The position numbers were made by a program, and so were the translations under genes. Of a stretch of DNA of 64,000 nt, positions 43,039 through 51,748 are shown in pieces (the first letter of the stretch is position 1; the number at the start of each line of letters is the position of its first letter). The notes under the pieces are model-generated. The model had not been told where the DNA came from. It did no database searches and was given only the letters and a program-made list of their open reading frames with translations. The DNA lies in assembly GCA_020852255.1 (NCBI GenBank), contig JADZBD010000018.1:188842-252841 (forward strand), given 5' to 3'. The DNA is from Bacteroidia bacterium (GTDB lineage: Bacteria; Bacteroidota; Bacteroidia; JADZBD01).

Positions 43039-45600
43039 ATGGCAGAAGGAGAGAAGATTATTGATATTAATATTGAAAATGAGATGAAAACAGCCTACAT
43101 CGACTACTCGATGTCGGTGATCGTCTCCCGTGCTTTACCTGATGTAAGGGACGGACTGAAGCCCGTTCACCGAAGGGTGCTGTTCGGGATGCAGGAACTG
43201 GGCGTGCTCTCCAATCGTCCGTATAAGAAATCAGCCAGAATTGTGGGGGAAGTACTCGGAAAGTATCACCCACATGGCGACACGGCGGTATATGATACCA
43301 TGGTACGGATGGCACAGGAGTGGAGTCTTCGGTATCCGCTGGTAGACGGGCAAGGAAACTACGGAAGCATTGACGGTGATTCTCCAGCTGCCATGCGTTA
43401 TACAGAAGCAAGGCTGAGAAAGATAGCGGAGGAGATGCTGTCAGATATTGACAAGAATACAGTTGATTTCAAACCTAATTTTGATGATTCTCTGGAGGAG
43501 CCTACCGTTCTTCCGTCCAGGATGCCTAATCTTCTGGTGAACGGAGCCAGCGGCATTGCTGTGGGAATGGCCACCAATATGGCTCCTCACAATCTGACCG
43601 AAGTGATCAATGCCACCATCGCCTATATCGAAAACAAGGAGATTCCGGTGACAGGTCTCATGAAATATGTGACGGCTCCTGATTTCCCAACTGCAGGGAT
43701 TATTTACGGCTATGAAGGTGTTCGTGAAGGATATGAAACAGGACGAGGCCGGGTGGTGATCCGTTCACGCGCAACGATTGAGCCCTGGAAGGACCGGGAA
43801 CGAATCGTGGTAACAGAAATACCCTATCAGGTAAATAAAGCCGAACTGATCAAGCGCACCGCAGAGTTGATCAACGATAAAAAGATTGAGGGTATCTCTG
43901 ATATTCGTGATGAAAGTAACCGGGAAGGAATCCGGATCGTGTATGAATTAAAGAAGGATGCCATTGGCAATGTGGTGCTGAACAACCTGTTCAAGCATAC
44001 CAGCCTGCAGACGACTTTTTCAATCAACAATATTGCCTTGGTTGGAGGACGTCCCATGTTGCTGAATCTGAAGGATCAAATTAAATATTATGTAGAACAC
44101 CGGCATGAGGTGGTAATCAGGCGCACCAAGTTTGAACTGGAACAAGCCGAAAAACGCGCCCATATTCTCGAGGGATATCTTAAAGCGCTGGATCACCTGG
44201 ATGAGGTGATCAGACTGATCCGGGAATCTGCCACGCCCCAGGAAGCGCAGGAGGGACTGATAAAGCAATTCGGACTGAGTGAGATTCAGGCGAAGGCAAT
44301 ACTGGAGCTCCGACTGCGCGTACTTACCGGTATGGAGCGCGACAAGATCAAGGAAGAATATGCAACACTGATGGAGTTGATCTCCTTCCTGAAGGAAGTA
44401 CTGGCCAGCGAACCCTTGCGAATGGAGATCATCAAGGACGAACTGGGAGAGATCCGGGAGAAATACGGCGATGAGCGTCGAACGGAACTGGTGCTCGCTG
44501 CCGGCGAGTTCCGGATGGAGGATATGATCGCCGATGAAGATGTGGTGATCACCATTTCCCATATGGGGTATATCAAACGGACGCCACTAACAGAATACCG
44601 GCGGCAGAACAGGGGAGGAACCGGTTCACGCGGATCCTCCACCAGGGAGGAGGATTTCCTGGAACACCTGTTTGTCGCATCCACTCATAACTATATTCTC
44701 TTCTTCACGGAAAAGGGAATGTGCTTCTGGTTAAAGGCATTCGAGATACCTGAAGGAAACAAGACCAGCAAAGGCCGTGCTATTCAGAATCTGGTCAACC
44801 TGCAACCGGGAGACAAGGTGAAAGCCTACATCAATGTGAAAAATCTGACTGACGAATCCTATATCAACAACAATTATATTGTGATGTGTACCCGAAAAGG
44901 TGTGATCAAGAAAACCACACTGGAAGCGTATTCCCGGCCACGCACCAACGGTATTATTGCCATTACGATCCGCGAAGGTGATTCGCTGCTGGAGGCCTGC
45001 ATGACCAACGGACAAAATGAGATCATGCTGGCTGCCAAAGAAGGAAAAGTGTGCCGGTTCAATGAATCCGTAGTGCGCCCGATGGGTAGGGGCGCATCAG
45101 GCGTAACAGGAATGAATCTGGATGAGGAGGAATATAAAGACAACGAAGTTGTGGGTATGATCTGTCTGAACGACAGCAAGACGAATGTGCTGGTGGTTTC
45201 AGAAAAGGGTTATGGCAAGCGTTCCGACATTGAGGAATACCGGATCACCAACAGGGGAGGAAAGGGTGTGAAGACGATTAATATCACTGACAAAACCGGG
45301 AAACTGGTTGCCATCAAGGAGGTAAATGATAAGAACGATCTTATGATCATCACCCGGTCGGGTATCACCATTCGCATGGCTGTGGCTGATCTGCGGGTGA
45401 TGGGAAGGGCAACGCAGGGAGTCCGGCTTATCAATCTCCGGGAAGAAGATGAAATCGGGGCAGTGGCAAAGGTGGACATTGATGAGGAGAATGTGCCCGA
45501 AACGAATGGAGAAAATGGACCCGAAGCGTCTGATCAGGAGAAAGGAGGGGAAGAAAATGGCTCACAAATTGATACTACGGAGGAAAATAGCCCCGAATAA
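43039..45600 (+). CDS. gyrA: DNA gyrase subunit A
   Basis: An 853-residue type II topoisomerase subunit that cuts and passes DNA to introduce negative supercoils. The winged-helix domain carries the catalytic Tyr in [10 protein letters not shown] (Tyr 121) and the quinolone region [10 protein letters not shown], with Thr at the Ser-83-equivalent position and Asp at the 87-equivalent. The C-terminal domain has the GyrA-box-like segment [13 protein letters not shown] and several six-bladed propeller repeats. The tail is acidic ([20 protein letters not shown] onwards). The start is the ATG at 43039. A TPR protein gene follows 12 bases later. Confidence 0.98.
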   Translation: MAEGEKIIDINIENEMKTAYIDYSMSVIVSRALPDVRDGLKPVHRRVLFGMQELGVLSNRPYKKSARIVGEVLGKYHPHGDTAVYDTMVRMAQEWSLRYPLVDGQGNYGSIDGDSPAAMRYTEARLRKIAEEMLSDIDKNTVDFKPNFDDSLEEPTVLPSRMPNLLVNGASGIAVGMATNMAPHNLTEVINATIAYIENKEIPVTGLMKYVTAPDFPTAGIIYGYEGVREGYETGRGRVVIRSRATIEPWKDRERIVVTEIPYQVNKAELIKRTAELINDKKIEGISDIRDESNREGIRIVYELKKDAIGNVVLNNLFKHTSLQTTFSINNIALVGGRPMLLNLKDQIKYYVEHRHEVVIRRTKFELEQAEKRAHILEGYLKALDHLDEVIRLIRESATPQEAQEGLIKQFGLSEIQAKAILELRLRVLTGMERDKIKEEYATLMELISFLKEVLASEPLRMEIIKDELGEIREKYGDERRTELVLAAGEFRMEDMIADEDVVITISHMGYIKRTPLTEYRRQNRGGTGSRGSSTREEDFLEHLFVASTHNYILFFTEKGMCFWLKAFEIPEGNKTSKGRAIQNLVNLQPGDKVKAYINVKNLTDESYINNNYIVMCTRKGVIKKTTLEAYSRPRTNGIIAITIREGDSLLEACMTNGQNEIMLAAKEGKVCRFNESVVRPMGRGASGVTGMNLDEEEYKDNEVVGMICLNDSKTNVLVVSEKGYGKRSDIEEYRITNRGGKGVKTINITDKTGKLVAIKEVNDKNDLMIITRSGITIRMAVADLRVMGRATQGVRLINLREEDEIGAVAKVDIDEENVPETNGENGPEASDQEKGGEENGSQIDTTEENSPE

Positions 45601-45612
45601 TAACATAAACCT

Positions 45613-46863
45613 ATGAAAAACAACCTTTTGATTGTCGCTCTGATTCTGGCTGGCTTCCCATTGCTTGCACAGCAAAACAAAGTGGTCAGTGCAATCAAGT
45701 ACCTCGAAGAGTACAAACAAACACGGGAAGAGGAAACCTTGCTCAAAGCAAGGGAACGTATCGACACGGCTTGTAATCACCCCGACACACGCGACAAAGC
45801 TAAAACCTGGCACGTGAAGGGGGAGGTCTATTATGTACTATTCAACCATGAATGGGAAAAAATCAAAAAGGCGAGTAAGGAAACCGACGACAAGAAGAAG
45901 AACACGGAAGCTTTTTCCAAAGTAGACATGTCGAATCTTGAGGTAGCACTTACTGCATTCAAAAAATGCCTGGAACTGGATGTAAAGAAGGATTACTCAG
46001 AAGATAAAAAAAGTATCGCCGTAGGGATGCAATTCATTTATGAAAAAGCTGTAAGTCTCTATAACAGCAAAGACTTTTCCAGCGCATCTAAATACTTTGA
46101 AGCTTATTCTGTGGCCAGCAGTTTATATCTCGGAAAAGCCGACACCAACGGTCTGGAAAATGCAGAAGTGGCGGCCGGCTATGCAAAAGAATATGACAGG
46201 GCCATTGGTTTGGCAATGAAACTGATTGGAATGAACGTAAAGAAGGAAATGAATTATGAAAAGATACTGGATTACTATAAACTGAAAAAAGACAACGATG
46301 GACTGAACGCGTGGGTAAAAAAGGGCCGCGCAGATTTTCCCAATAATATCAAGTTCATCATCGAAGAGCTTAACAGTTATATTTCTCAGGGAAAGTCCAT
46401 CGAAGCGCTGGACATCCTGGAACTGGCTATTCAAAAAGATCCGGGCAATGCGGATTTGTACCGGGTAAAAGGTCAAACCTATACCAATCTGGCATTTCCT
46501 GAGGGAGATAAAAAGCCTGCGGATTTCGACAAATACGTAAAGCAAGCTGAGGTAGCACTATTGAAATCCAATGAGTTAAAGCCTAACGATTCCCATATAT
46601 TATACAGCATTGGCGCCTTTTATAATAACTGGGGAGCATTTGTTTTCAACCAGGCCCAAAATGAAAAGGATATGAGTAAATTAGCGGCAGGAGAGAAAGC
46701 TGCGGAAGATATCTTTAAGAAGGCTATCCCGTATCTGGAGAAAGAAATTGAGATTGATCCCACTGATAAGGATGCTTTAAGAGCATTAAAGCAACTCTAC
46801 CTCAAGACAGGGCAGGGGGATTCGGAAAAGTTTAAAAAGGTCGACAATATGCTTAAGAACTAA
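45613..46863 (+). CDS. Exported TPR-repeat protein
   Basis: A 416-residue protein with a signal peptide ending near LLAQQ, then mostly helical, with tetratricopeptide-like repeats around SSASKYFEAYSVASSLYLGKADTNGLENAEVAAGYAKEYDRAIG, KSIEALDILELAIQKDPGNADLYRVKGQTY and PYLEKEIEIDPTDKDALRALKQLYLKTG. It probably acts as a periplasmic scaffold. It lies 12 bases after gyrA and is followed by a terminator, so it may be co-transcribed with gyrA. No enzymatic motif is seen. Confidence 0.85.
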   Translation: MKNNLLIVALILAGFPLLAQQNKVVSAIKYLEEYKQTREEETLLKARERIDTACNHPDTRDKAKTWHVKGEVYYVLFNHEWEKIKKASKETDDKKKNTEAFSKVDMSNLEVALTAFKKCLELDVKKDYSEDKKSIAVGMQFIYEKAVSLYNSKDFSSASKYFEAYSVASSLYLGKADTNGLENAEVAAGYAKEYDRAIGLAMKLIGMNVKKEMNYEKILDYYKLKKDNDGLNAWVKKGRADFPNNIKFIIEELNSYISQGKSIEALDILELAIQKDPGNADLYRVKGQTYTNLAFPEGDKKPADFDKYVKQAEVALLKSNELKPNDSHILYSIGAFYNNWGAFVFNQAQNEKDMSKLAAGEKAAEDIFKKAIPYLEKEIEIDPTDKDALRALKQLYLKTGQGDSEKFKKVDNMLKN

Positions 46864-46898
46864 AGCCATGGTTTTTGAGAAATGTTGATTCTTTCATG

Positions 46899-46930
46899 AC
46901 CCCCGCAGAGATGCGGGGGTTTGTGTTTTA
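46899..46930 (+). terminator. Intrinsic terminator after the TPR gene
   Basis: A nine-pair perfect stem ACCCCCGCA/TGCGGGGGT (46899-46907 and 46912-46920) with a GAGA tetraloop, followed by TTGTGTTTTA. It ends the gyrA-TPR transcript and marks the left edge of the accessory-looking stretch. Confidence 0.85.
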
Positions 46931-46959
46931 ATACGATATTCATGATAATCAGTTAGATA

Positions 46960-46971
46960 TATGTTAACATA
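46960..46971. promoter_or_regulatory. 12-bp perfect palindrome TATGTTAACATA
   Basis: A perfect 12-base palindrome in the noncoding stretch upstream of the winged-helix gene at 47078. It could be an operator half-site pair; no regulator is known. The region is visibly richer in A and T than the flanking genes. Confidence 0.4.
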
Positions 46972-46977
46972 ATGTTT

Positions 46978-47029
46978 ATTATAGGCAACATTCAATTTAT
47001 CTATTGTCAGCTAAGAATTTGCCTATAAT
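46978..47029. repeat. 11-bp perfect inverted repeat around a 30-base spacer
   Basis: ATTATAGGCAA (46978-46988) and TTGCCTATAAT (47019-47029) are exact reverse complements. The second arm ends 48 bases before the start of the winged-helix gene and 36 bases before its possible -7 element. The arrangement fits an operator bound by a dimer or a pair of dimers, possibly the downstream protein itself; that is inference. Confidence 0.5.
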
Positions 47030-47077
47030 TAGCATTGATGTTAAGGAAGTCGCCCTCACACGCTGTATATTTATGGG

Positions 47078-47446
47078 ATGAGGCCAGCAGAGAAATTGGT
47101 TTACGGAAAGGTTAAGAGCGAACTCCGGCCACTCTCAGAAATTCAAAATGAATTAGGTGTCACTTATCAGGAAGTGTACGGGATTGCAATGGACTTGGTG
47201 AAGGAAGGATTAATCAGGGATAAGGTAATAGGAATTGAGACTTATGTATGTAGGGTAATTGAAAAAGACAAGAAGAGTTTGATTGAAAAATATTGGTGGG
47301 TAATTGGATTGCTTGCCTATTTTGGTGGTGTGTATTCTCCAATACTTACCGATATGGCGAGGAAATATACCCTACCACAAAGCATCCAAGAACAAATAGA
47401 ACCCACAAAACAAGACTCAGCACGGTATCGCCCCCGCACTTTTTAG
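47078..47446 (+). CDS. Winged-helix-like protein with one membrane helix, unrecognised
   Basis: A 122-residue protein of no recognised family. Residues 1-60 look like a small winged helix (LVYGKVKSELRPLSEIQNELGVTYQEVYGIAMDLVKEGLIRDKV). A transmembrane helix follows at about 75-95 (YWWVIGLLAYFGGVYSPIL), then a short polar tail ending RYRPRTF. A membrane-bound DNA-binding protein is therefore possible. The base composition is more AT-rich than neighbouring genes, suggesting transfer. A TATATTTA element (47066-47073) ends four bases before the ATG. An 11-bp inverted repeat lies upstream and a long inverted repeat downstream. Confidence 0.55.
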   Translation: MRPAEKLVYGKVKSELRPLSEIQNELGVTYQEVYGIAMDLVKEGLIRDKVIGIETYVCRVIEKDKKSLIEKYWWVIGLLAYFGGVYSPILTDMARKYTLPQSIQEQIEPTKQDSARYRPRTF

Positions 47447-47512
47447 CGGAGTTTTCTTTTCCTTTTTGTACAGGCTTTTCCCTAACTACGTTAGGTCGCC
47501 TTTCAAAAAGAC

Positions 47513-47627
47513 GAATCAAGCCCCATTCCTCGCCTCATTTTGCGAAATACGCAAAACCGTAATCCTCCGTCCTCATAAAAATTCGGACTCTCAGTCTTAC
47601 TTTTCGGCGAGGAATGGGGCTTGATTC
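47513..47627. repeat. Perfect 22-bp inverted repeat with 71-base structured loop
   Basis: The 22 bases at 47513-47534 (GAATCAAGCC... to ...CTCGCC) are the exact reverse complement of 47606-47627. Beyond a seven-base one-sided bulge five more pairs form (TTTCA 47501-47505 with TGAAA 47628-47632). Inside the loop TTTTGCG/CGCAAAA (47538-47544 and 47550-47556) makes a second perfect hairpin, and GACT/AGTC a third. There is no ORF here. It could be a MITE-like element or a structured RNA. The stretch 47447-47763 has no other gene; a CCTAAC/GTTAGG hairpin lies at 47481-47495. Confidence 0.75.
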
Positions 47628-47738
47628 TGAAAAGCAAACATCTTGTTAATTCATTGACTGCCATAACATAATGCAATCCATTATAGGATAAGTTACATGA
47701 AAGTAGTTTACGGTGTATTATGCGGGGTTTCTACGATG

Positions 47739-47746
47739 TATATTTG
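47739..47746 (+). promoter_or_regulatory. -7 element (TATATTTG) of the STAS-like gene
   Basis: An exact TAnnTTTG octamer, 17 bases before the GTG at 47764. It falls inside the longer open frame that begins at 47713, arguing that the longer start is not used. Confidence 0.5.
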
Positions 47747-47763
47747 ATCCATTATATCCTCAG

Positions 47764-48174
47764 GTGAGTAATAGTGTTCTTCTTGCCCATACAAAACTGA
47801 CACTCCGGGCCGATGGTGTTGTGGAGATAGTCTGTGGTGATGAAGTACATTACAAACGCACGCATGTTGAAGAACTAAATAGCGGGCTTGAACAATTACT
47901 GGGGAATTCAAAAGCTTGTTTGCTGGTGTTAGTCGGCAAGCATACTTCGATCTCCAAAGATGGCCGGGAATATTCCGCAACTCCAGAGGCTACCCGCTTT
48001 TCTATTGCAGAAGCCTATGTGCTTCAAAATATGGCTCAACGGATCGTTGGAAACTTCTATATCCGGATGGATAAACCACCTGTTCCTACGCGGATGTTCA
48101 GCCATACGAATGAAGCTGAAAAATGGTTCAAAAAATTCTACGGTACTACCGGTGCCGGCCCAGAAGAATTATAG
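47764..48174 (+). CDS. STAS/SpoIIAA-like protein (DUF7793-type)
   Basis: A 136-residue soluble protein resembling Bacteroidota STAS-like proteins of the DUF7793 type. Features are HTKLTLRADGVVEIVCGDEVHYKRTHVEELNSGLEQLLGNSKACLLVLVGKHTSISKDGREYSATPEATRF and IVGNFYIRMDKPPVPTRMFSHTNEAEKWFKKF. The fold would be an alternating alpha/beta without catalytic residues. The start is taken as GTG at 47764 behind the -7 element; a longer frame from 47713 is possible but includes the promoter. The 3' end overlaps the convergent membrane gene by 29 bases. Confidence 0.72.
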   Translation: MSNSVLLAHTKLTLRADGVVEIVCGDEVHYKRTHVEELNSGLEQLLGNSKACLLVLVGKHTSISKDGREYSATPEATRFSIAEAYVLQNMAQRIVGNFYIRMDKPPVPTRMFSHTNEAEKWFKKFYGTTGAGPEEL

Positions 48175-48439
48175 CAAGAGTACCTCCGCCCGTTATTCCC
48201 AGCAACATGGATGTAAACAATACAACCACGTCCATTACGCCGTCAAATACATTGCTACCCCTGTCCGAAAGAAAATAAAGCCCTGCCCAGGCTGCACCGG
48301 CACATAGCATTGCCCCCAACGTAAATTTCAAAACATTACCCGGACTCCTCCTCCACTTCGGATGTAATTCCAGAATAACAAATCCAACGAATGAAGAGAG
48401 GATGGCCAGCGCCACCAGTACCAGTAAAATAAGAATCAT
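48146..48439 (-). CDS. Small three-helix membrane protein
   Basis: A 97-residue protein of no recognised family, nearly all membrane-embedded. Helices cover about residues 2-24, 36-56 and 66-90 (TSMLLGITGGGTLAIILLG), with a short WRRSPGNV loop. It lies eight bases after the MuiA-like gene on the same strand and its end overlaps the convergent STAS-like gene by 29 bases. The role is unknown. It probably is co-transcribed with the MuiA-like and PorP/SprF-like genes. Confidence 0.6.
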   Translation of the reverse strand: MILILLVLVALAILSSFVGFVILELHPKWRRSPGNVLKFTLGAMLCAGAAWAGLYFLSDRGSNVFDGVMDVVVLFTSMLLGITGGGTLAIILLGRHR

Positions 48440-48446
48440 AGTTCGC

Positions 48447-50054
48447 TCAGAATGACGGGCTGCTGATGGTCCGGTACTTCTTTTTCTTAGGTTTCATGGA
48501 TTTCGGATACTTTACGGAAAAGTTAAAGTTAATGGTTTTCACCTCACCTGGTTGCAGCGTTAGCTTCCATGTTACCTGTCCGGAAGGCTTATCATATATT
48601 CCTCCGCTCAGTTCCGCTATATGGATGTCTATCCTGCTATCGTTATCCATCGGCACCTGATCCGAAATGCTAAGTGTGAGTGTGGATTCCCGGTTGTTTT
48701 TAACTGTAATCTCATATTTGAAGGTTTCCTTCTCATAGTTTCCGATGATCTGCCGGTCGTTACGCTCTGATTTCTTTACCCTGGAAATAGCAATTTTACT
48801 GTCGCGCCCAAGACTTAATTCCAGTGTGTCGGAAATCTCGCGTACATTAATTCTTGATTGTCCGATGTAGGTGCCGTTAAAATAGATGGATGCATTTCCG
48901 GAAACCAGGTTCAGATCCGTCCATCCTACCACTTTTGCAATCAGGAATGCATCCTTATCCATTTTTGGAACAGAAACATACTCATACCGGGCATCCAGCA
49001 TTTTATTATTCACGTCCACCAGGTAAGGCTTACTATCTGAAGGAATCGTATAGGGTAATGCAATATCAAACTCCGCATTGAGCTCATCTACCTCCACCAT
49101 CTTGAACTCCACATTGGCGTTATCTTTCTTTAACTGCACAATCTGGCTTTGCTGGTAGGAATAATTGGCGTTTTCTTCTGATGTTCTCTGCTCGCCGGTA
49201 AAAGACCAATCATCCAGCTTAGGATATTGGGCACCCATCCGCGGATCGGCTGTGGATAGTTTTAATTTAACATTCACCCAGTCTACTCCGGTATTGTTAA
49301 AAATATTTGCCTTATAAAGCATTTCCACCGGCTTCGTTACACCTTCCACCCGGATATCATATTTCGGGGTCCAGCCGGCATCCGCCACCCTGTATTTGAG
49401 GTCAAATCCACAGCTTCCCCCCTCCCCTGCCAGTAATAGAACACTCACCTCTGAACTTGGCGGATTGATGCGTAAGTTTAATTCATTATACTGTTTACTC
49501 AGCAAATCAAGTCGTTGTGACCACCGCACCTCCTGCTTTCCGATCTTGTATAATTCCATATTAATGTCTGTAATCCGTTTGCGGAAGAAATCCGCACTTT
49601 TCTCGGTTTCGGATGCCGGCTGCCCTTTATCCTTTCCAAGGATTGCATCGTTTTTCGAAAGAAGCTCCTTTTCCTGAGTAAGAGCATCCTTCCTGCCACG
49701 CAACAAGGCTAGTTCATCCTTTACCAACTCTATACTATCGCGGATGGGACGGATCTTTGTATTATCGGGAACCGGCTGAAGAAAATTGTTTCCGCTGAAT
49801 ACCGAAAGAATGACGGCGCTCTTCTTATTTATATCCACTATTATGCTTCCCGGATCAAGCTTGGCTGAAAGGTTTGTGAATTTGACCAGGTTCTTTCCCT
49901 TTTGGAGATTCAAATCGGCATGATACCTTAGTTCAGCACCTGTTAAAAACACAGTTACCTGATAAGGTTTTGGCTCGCTGTTTACTTCCGGCACCTCTTC
50001 TGCGAAAGCCATCATGCTGAGCACCAGGAGAATGATCATCGTTACTTTTTTCAT
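48447..50054 (-). CDS. MuiA-family (DUF4139/DUF4140) exported protein
   Basis: A 535-residue protein of the mucoidy-inhibitor A family. A signal peptide ends near AFAEE. The DUF4140 N-terminal domain has VTVFLTGAELRYHADLNLQKGKN and a coiled coil (LVKDELALLRGRKDALTQEKELLSKNDAI). The DUF4139 domain follows (VADAGWTPKYDIRVEGVTKPVEMLYKANIFNNTGVDW and LTLQPGEVKTINFNFSVKYPKS). The name comes from a plasmid gene that alters colony mucoidy; the mechanism is unknown. The start is three bases after the PorP/SprF gene, so the pair is one operon. Confidence 0.88.
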   Translation of the reverse strand: MKKVTMIILLVLSMMAFAEEVPEVNSEPKPYQVTVFLTGAELRYHADLNLQKGKNLVKFTNLSAKLDPGSIIVDINKKSAVILSVFSGNNFLQPVPDNTKIRPIRDSIELVKDELALLRGRKDALTQEKELLSKNDAILGKDKGQPASETEKSADFFRKRITDINMELYKIGKQEVRWSQRLDLLSKQYNELNLRINPPSSEVSVLLLAGEGGSCGFDLKYRVADAGWTPKYDIRVEGVTKPVEMLYKANIFNNTGVDWVNVKLKLSTADPRMGAQYPKLDDWSFTGEQRTSEENANYSYQQSQIVQLKKDNANVEFKMVEVDELNAEFDIALPYTIPSDSKPYLVDVNNKMLDARYEYVSVPKMDKDAFLIAKVVGWTDLNLVSGNASIYFNGTYIGQSRINVREISDTLELSLGRDSKIAISRVKKSERNDRQIIGNYEKETFKYEITVKNNRESTLTLSISDQVPMDNDSRIDIHIAELSGGIYDKPSGQVTWKLTLQPGEVKTINFNFSVKYPKSMKPKKKKYRTISSPSF

Positions 50055-50057
50055 ACG

Positions 50058-50981
50058 TTATTTTTGATCTTGTAAGCGAATCTTCAGCAACAATTCATGC
50101 GAAGGATTCCAATGTATTTTATTGTTAAGTATATACGGCTTCATATCATAACTGTAGCTTATTAAAGCCTGTTCACCAAAAAGAAAGAAGCCAGCCCGCC
50201 AGGTCATATGACCGTAATACGGTCCCACCCGCTTATATCCCAAACCGGCTACTATCTTTTTATGTATATAATAGTTGGCCTGAAATTGCACAAGAGAATA
50301 CGTTGCGTTCGATTCACGGATCTCAAATCCACGATCAAAAGAGGCAAAAAGAAGCACTTGAGATGCTCGTGTAACCGCGAAATGATAGAGGCCGTGAACG
50401 CTCCATGTCTTACCGGGCGACAGCTCTGTAAGTGTATCGCTGTCAAGCACCTTCCAGTGAATGTCGCGGAGGCTGAAACCGGCATACTTTCCTGCTTGTC
50501 CGTACAATGTGATGCCGAAGTCTGAAGAAAGATATTGGCGGTGAAGTGGGTATGGCCAGGGAGCAAATTCGGGAGAGGCTGTGAATGTCGGGTACGGATA
50601 CGCCAGGTCCAGCTTCGTGTATTTTAATCCTGCCCCCGCGCACAGATACATCTTGTCCAGAAATACTACACGGTAGGCCCACCGGAGTCCTGTGCTGGCG
50701 GTGTTTTGGGTATCAAAGCCATCCTTATACTCCGCAAAAAAACCCAGGGCCTGATTGATACGAGAAGAATACAGGTTCACGCTCAGGCTTCCCAGATTGG
50801 CATGCATGGGGTGATTTCTCCACTGGCTGCGTGCGATGAGAGAGAACTGGCCCCGGTCGGGACCGATAATCAGCGCAGGGTTCAGCGTTCCCATCACTCC
50901 GTTGTACTGATTAAAGTAGGCGGGTTGGGAATGCAGCCGCAGAAATACAGCTACCAAAAGAAGCAAAACTGTTTGTCTCAT
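50058..50981 (-). CDS. PorP/SprF family T9SS membrane protein
   Basis: A 307-residue beta-barrel-like protein. A signal peptide (ending near LHSQP) precedes YFNQYNGVMGTLNPALIIGPDRGQFSLIARSQWRN, the PorP/SprF mark. The rest is rich in amphipathic strands and ends in LLKIRLQDQK. Members are outer-membrane partners of T9SS-secreted proteins. The start codon ATG directly follows the seven-T tract of an intrinsic terminator that ends the upstream redoxin gene, leaving no room for a separate promoter between them. The MuiA-like gene lies three bases downstream. Confidence 0.88.
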   Translation of the reverse strand: MRQTVLLLLVAVFLRLHSQPAYFNQYNGVMGTLNPALIIGPDRGQFSLIARSQWRNHPMHANLGSLSVNLYSSRINQALGFFAEYKDGFDTQNTASTGLRWAYRVVFLDKMYLCAGAGLKYTKLDLAYPYPTFTASPEFAPWPYPLHRQYLSSDFGITLYGQAGKYAGFSLRDIHWKVLDSDTLTELSPGKTWSVHGLYHFAVTRASQVLLFASFDRGFEIRESNATYSLVQFQANYYIHKKIVAGLGYKRVGPYYGHMTWRAGFFLFGEQALISYSYDMKPYILNNKIHWNPSHELLLKIRLQDQK

Positions 50982-51017
50982 AAAAAAAGCCCCAAAGTGA
51001 CTCTGTCGCTTTGGGGC
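50982..51017 (-). terminator. Intrinsic terminator whose T-tract abuts the PorP/SprF start codon
   Basis: Read on the minus strand, a nine-pair stem GCCCCAAAG/CTTTGGGGC (51017-51009 with 50997-50989), extended by GAC/GTC inside, is followed by seven T residues at 50988-50982. The ATG at 50981 begins immediately after. It lies about 20 bases after the redoxin stop codon. Any transcription from the redoxin promoter into PorP/SprF must read through it. Confidence 0.85.
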
Positions 51018-51037
51018 CGGCGATATTAAGTTCTCTT

Positions 51038-51658
51038 TTAGTGTTTGTGCTCGACGCGTTTAATGGAACATCCGATCGACTTAGTAGAATTGATCTCCAC
51101 TTTTTTTCCGTCAATCACGCTGCTCAGGGCATCGCGGAGGTACCATGTTTTGATGGCACTCATATCTTTCGGGCTATCATCAATTCCCCCTTTGTATACC
51201 AGCTTGCCGTCTTTGTCAAAAAGGAAAACATGAGGCGTTTTGCTGGCTCCGAAAGCGTCGGCCACCTCTGAATTGGCATCCAGCACATAAGGAACTGTGT
51301 ACTTGTTATCAGCAGCATATTTCTTCATGGCATCAAACGAATCTTCGTTGCCACGATACGCCTCGTTGGAATTCACCAGCACCACTCCGATATCGGAAAG
51401 TGTAGCCTGCAGGATTCCTTCCTGGATCCGCGACTGATACATGGCAACATAAGGGCAGGTATTGCAGGTGAAAATCACCAGCAGTCCTTTTTTCATTTTG
51501 CTCTCGTTCATTGTCACTTCTTTGCCGGAGACATCTTTCATCTTAATATCTCCTTTGGGCATTACAGCTCCGATCTCGAGCTCAGCAGGAGTATGGAGCG
51601 TAAATGCGGCCAGACTCAGTGCGGCGATAGCGCCGGCGATAAATACTTTTCCTTTCAT
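51038..51658 (-). CDS. Redoxin-family thioredoxin-like exported protein
   Basis: A 206-residue AhpC/TSA-like redoxin. A signal peptide or anchor covers about residues 1-22 (AGAIAALSLAAFTLH). The active site is VIFTCNTCPYVAMYQSRIQEG, with a CxxC pair, and NSNEAYRGNEDSFDAMKKYA. The later segment FGASKTPHVFLFDKDGKLVYKGGIDD has the cis-Pro. It probably acts as an exported thiol-disulfide reductase or peroxiredoxin-like protein. Its own promoter may be TAACCTTG (51666-51673, one mismatch), seven bases before the ATG. A strong terminator follows its stop codon. Confidence 0.88.
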   Translation of the reverse strand: MKGKVFIAGAIAALSLAAFTLHTPAELEIGAVMPKGDIKMKDVSGKEVTMNESKMKKGLLVIFTCNTCPYVAMYQSRIQEGILQATLSDIGVVLVNSNEAYRGNEDSFDAMKKYAADNKYTVPYVLDANSEVADAFGASKTPHVFLFDKDGKLVYKGGIDDSPKDMSAIKTWYLRDALSSVIDGKKVEINSTKSIGCSIKRVEHKH

Positions 51659-51748
51659 GGGATCACAAGGTTATTAGGGTTCAGAACGTAAATTTAATGA
51701 ATTTAGTTCTTTACTAATAAAAATCATGCCAAAATGCTGAAAATCAGT

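Noticed and set aside
47713-47763. Upstream GTG start for the STAS-like gene
   Set aside because: The added 17 codons contain the exact TATATTTG promoter element and do not look like the family N-terminus.
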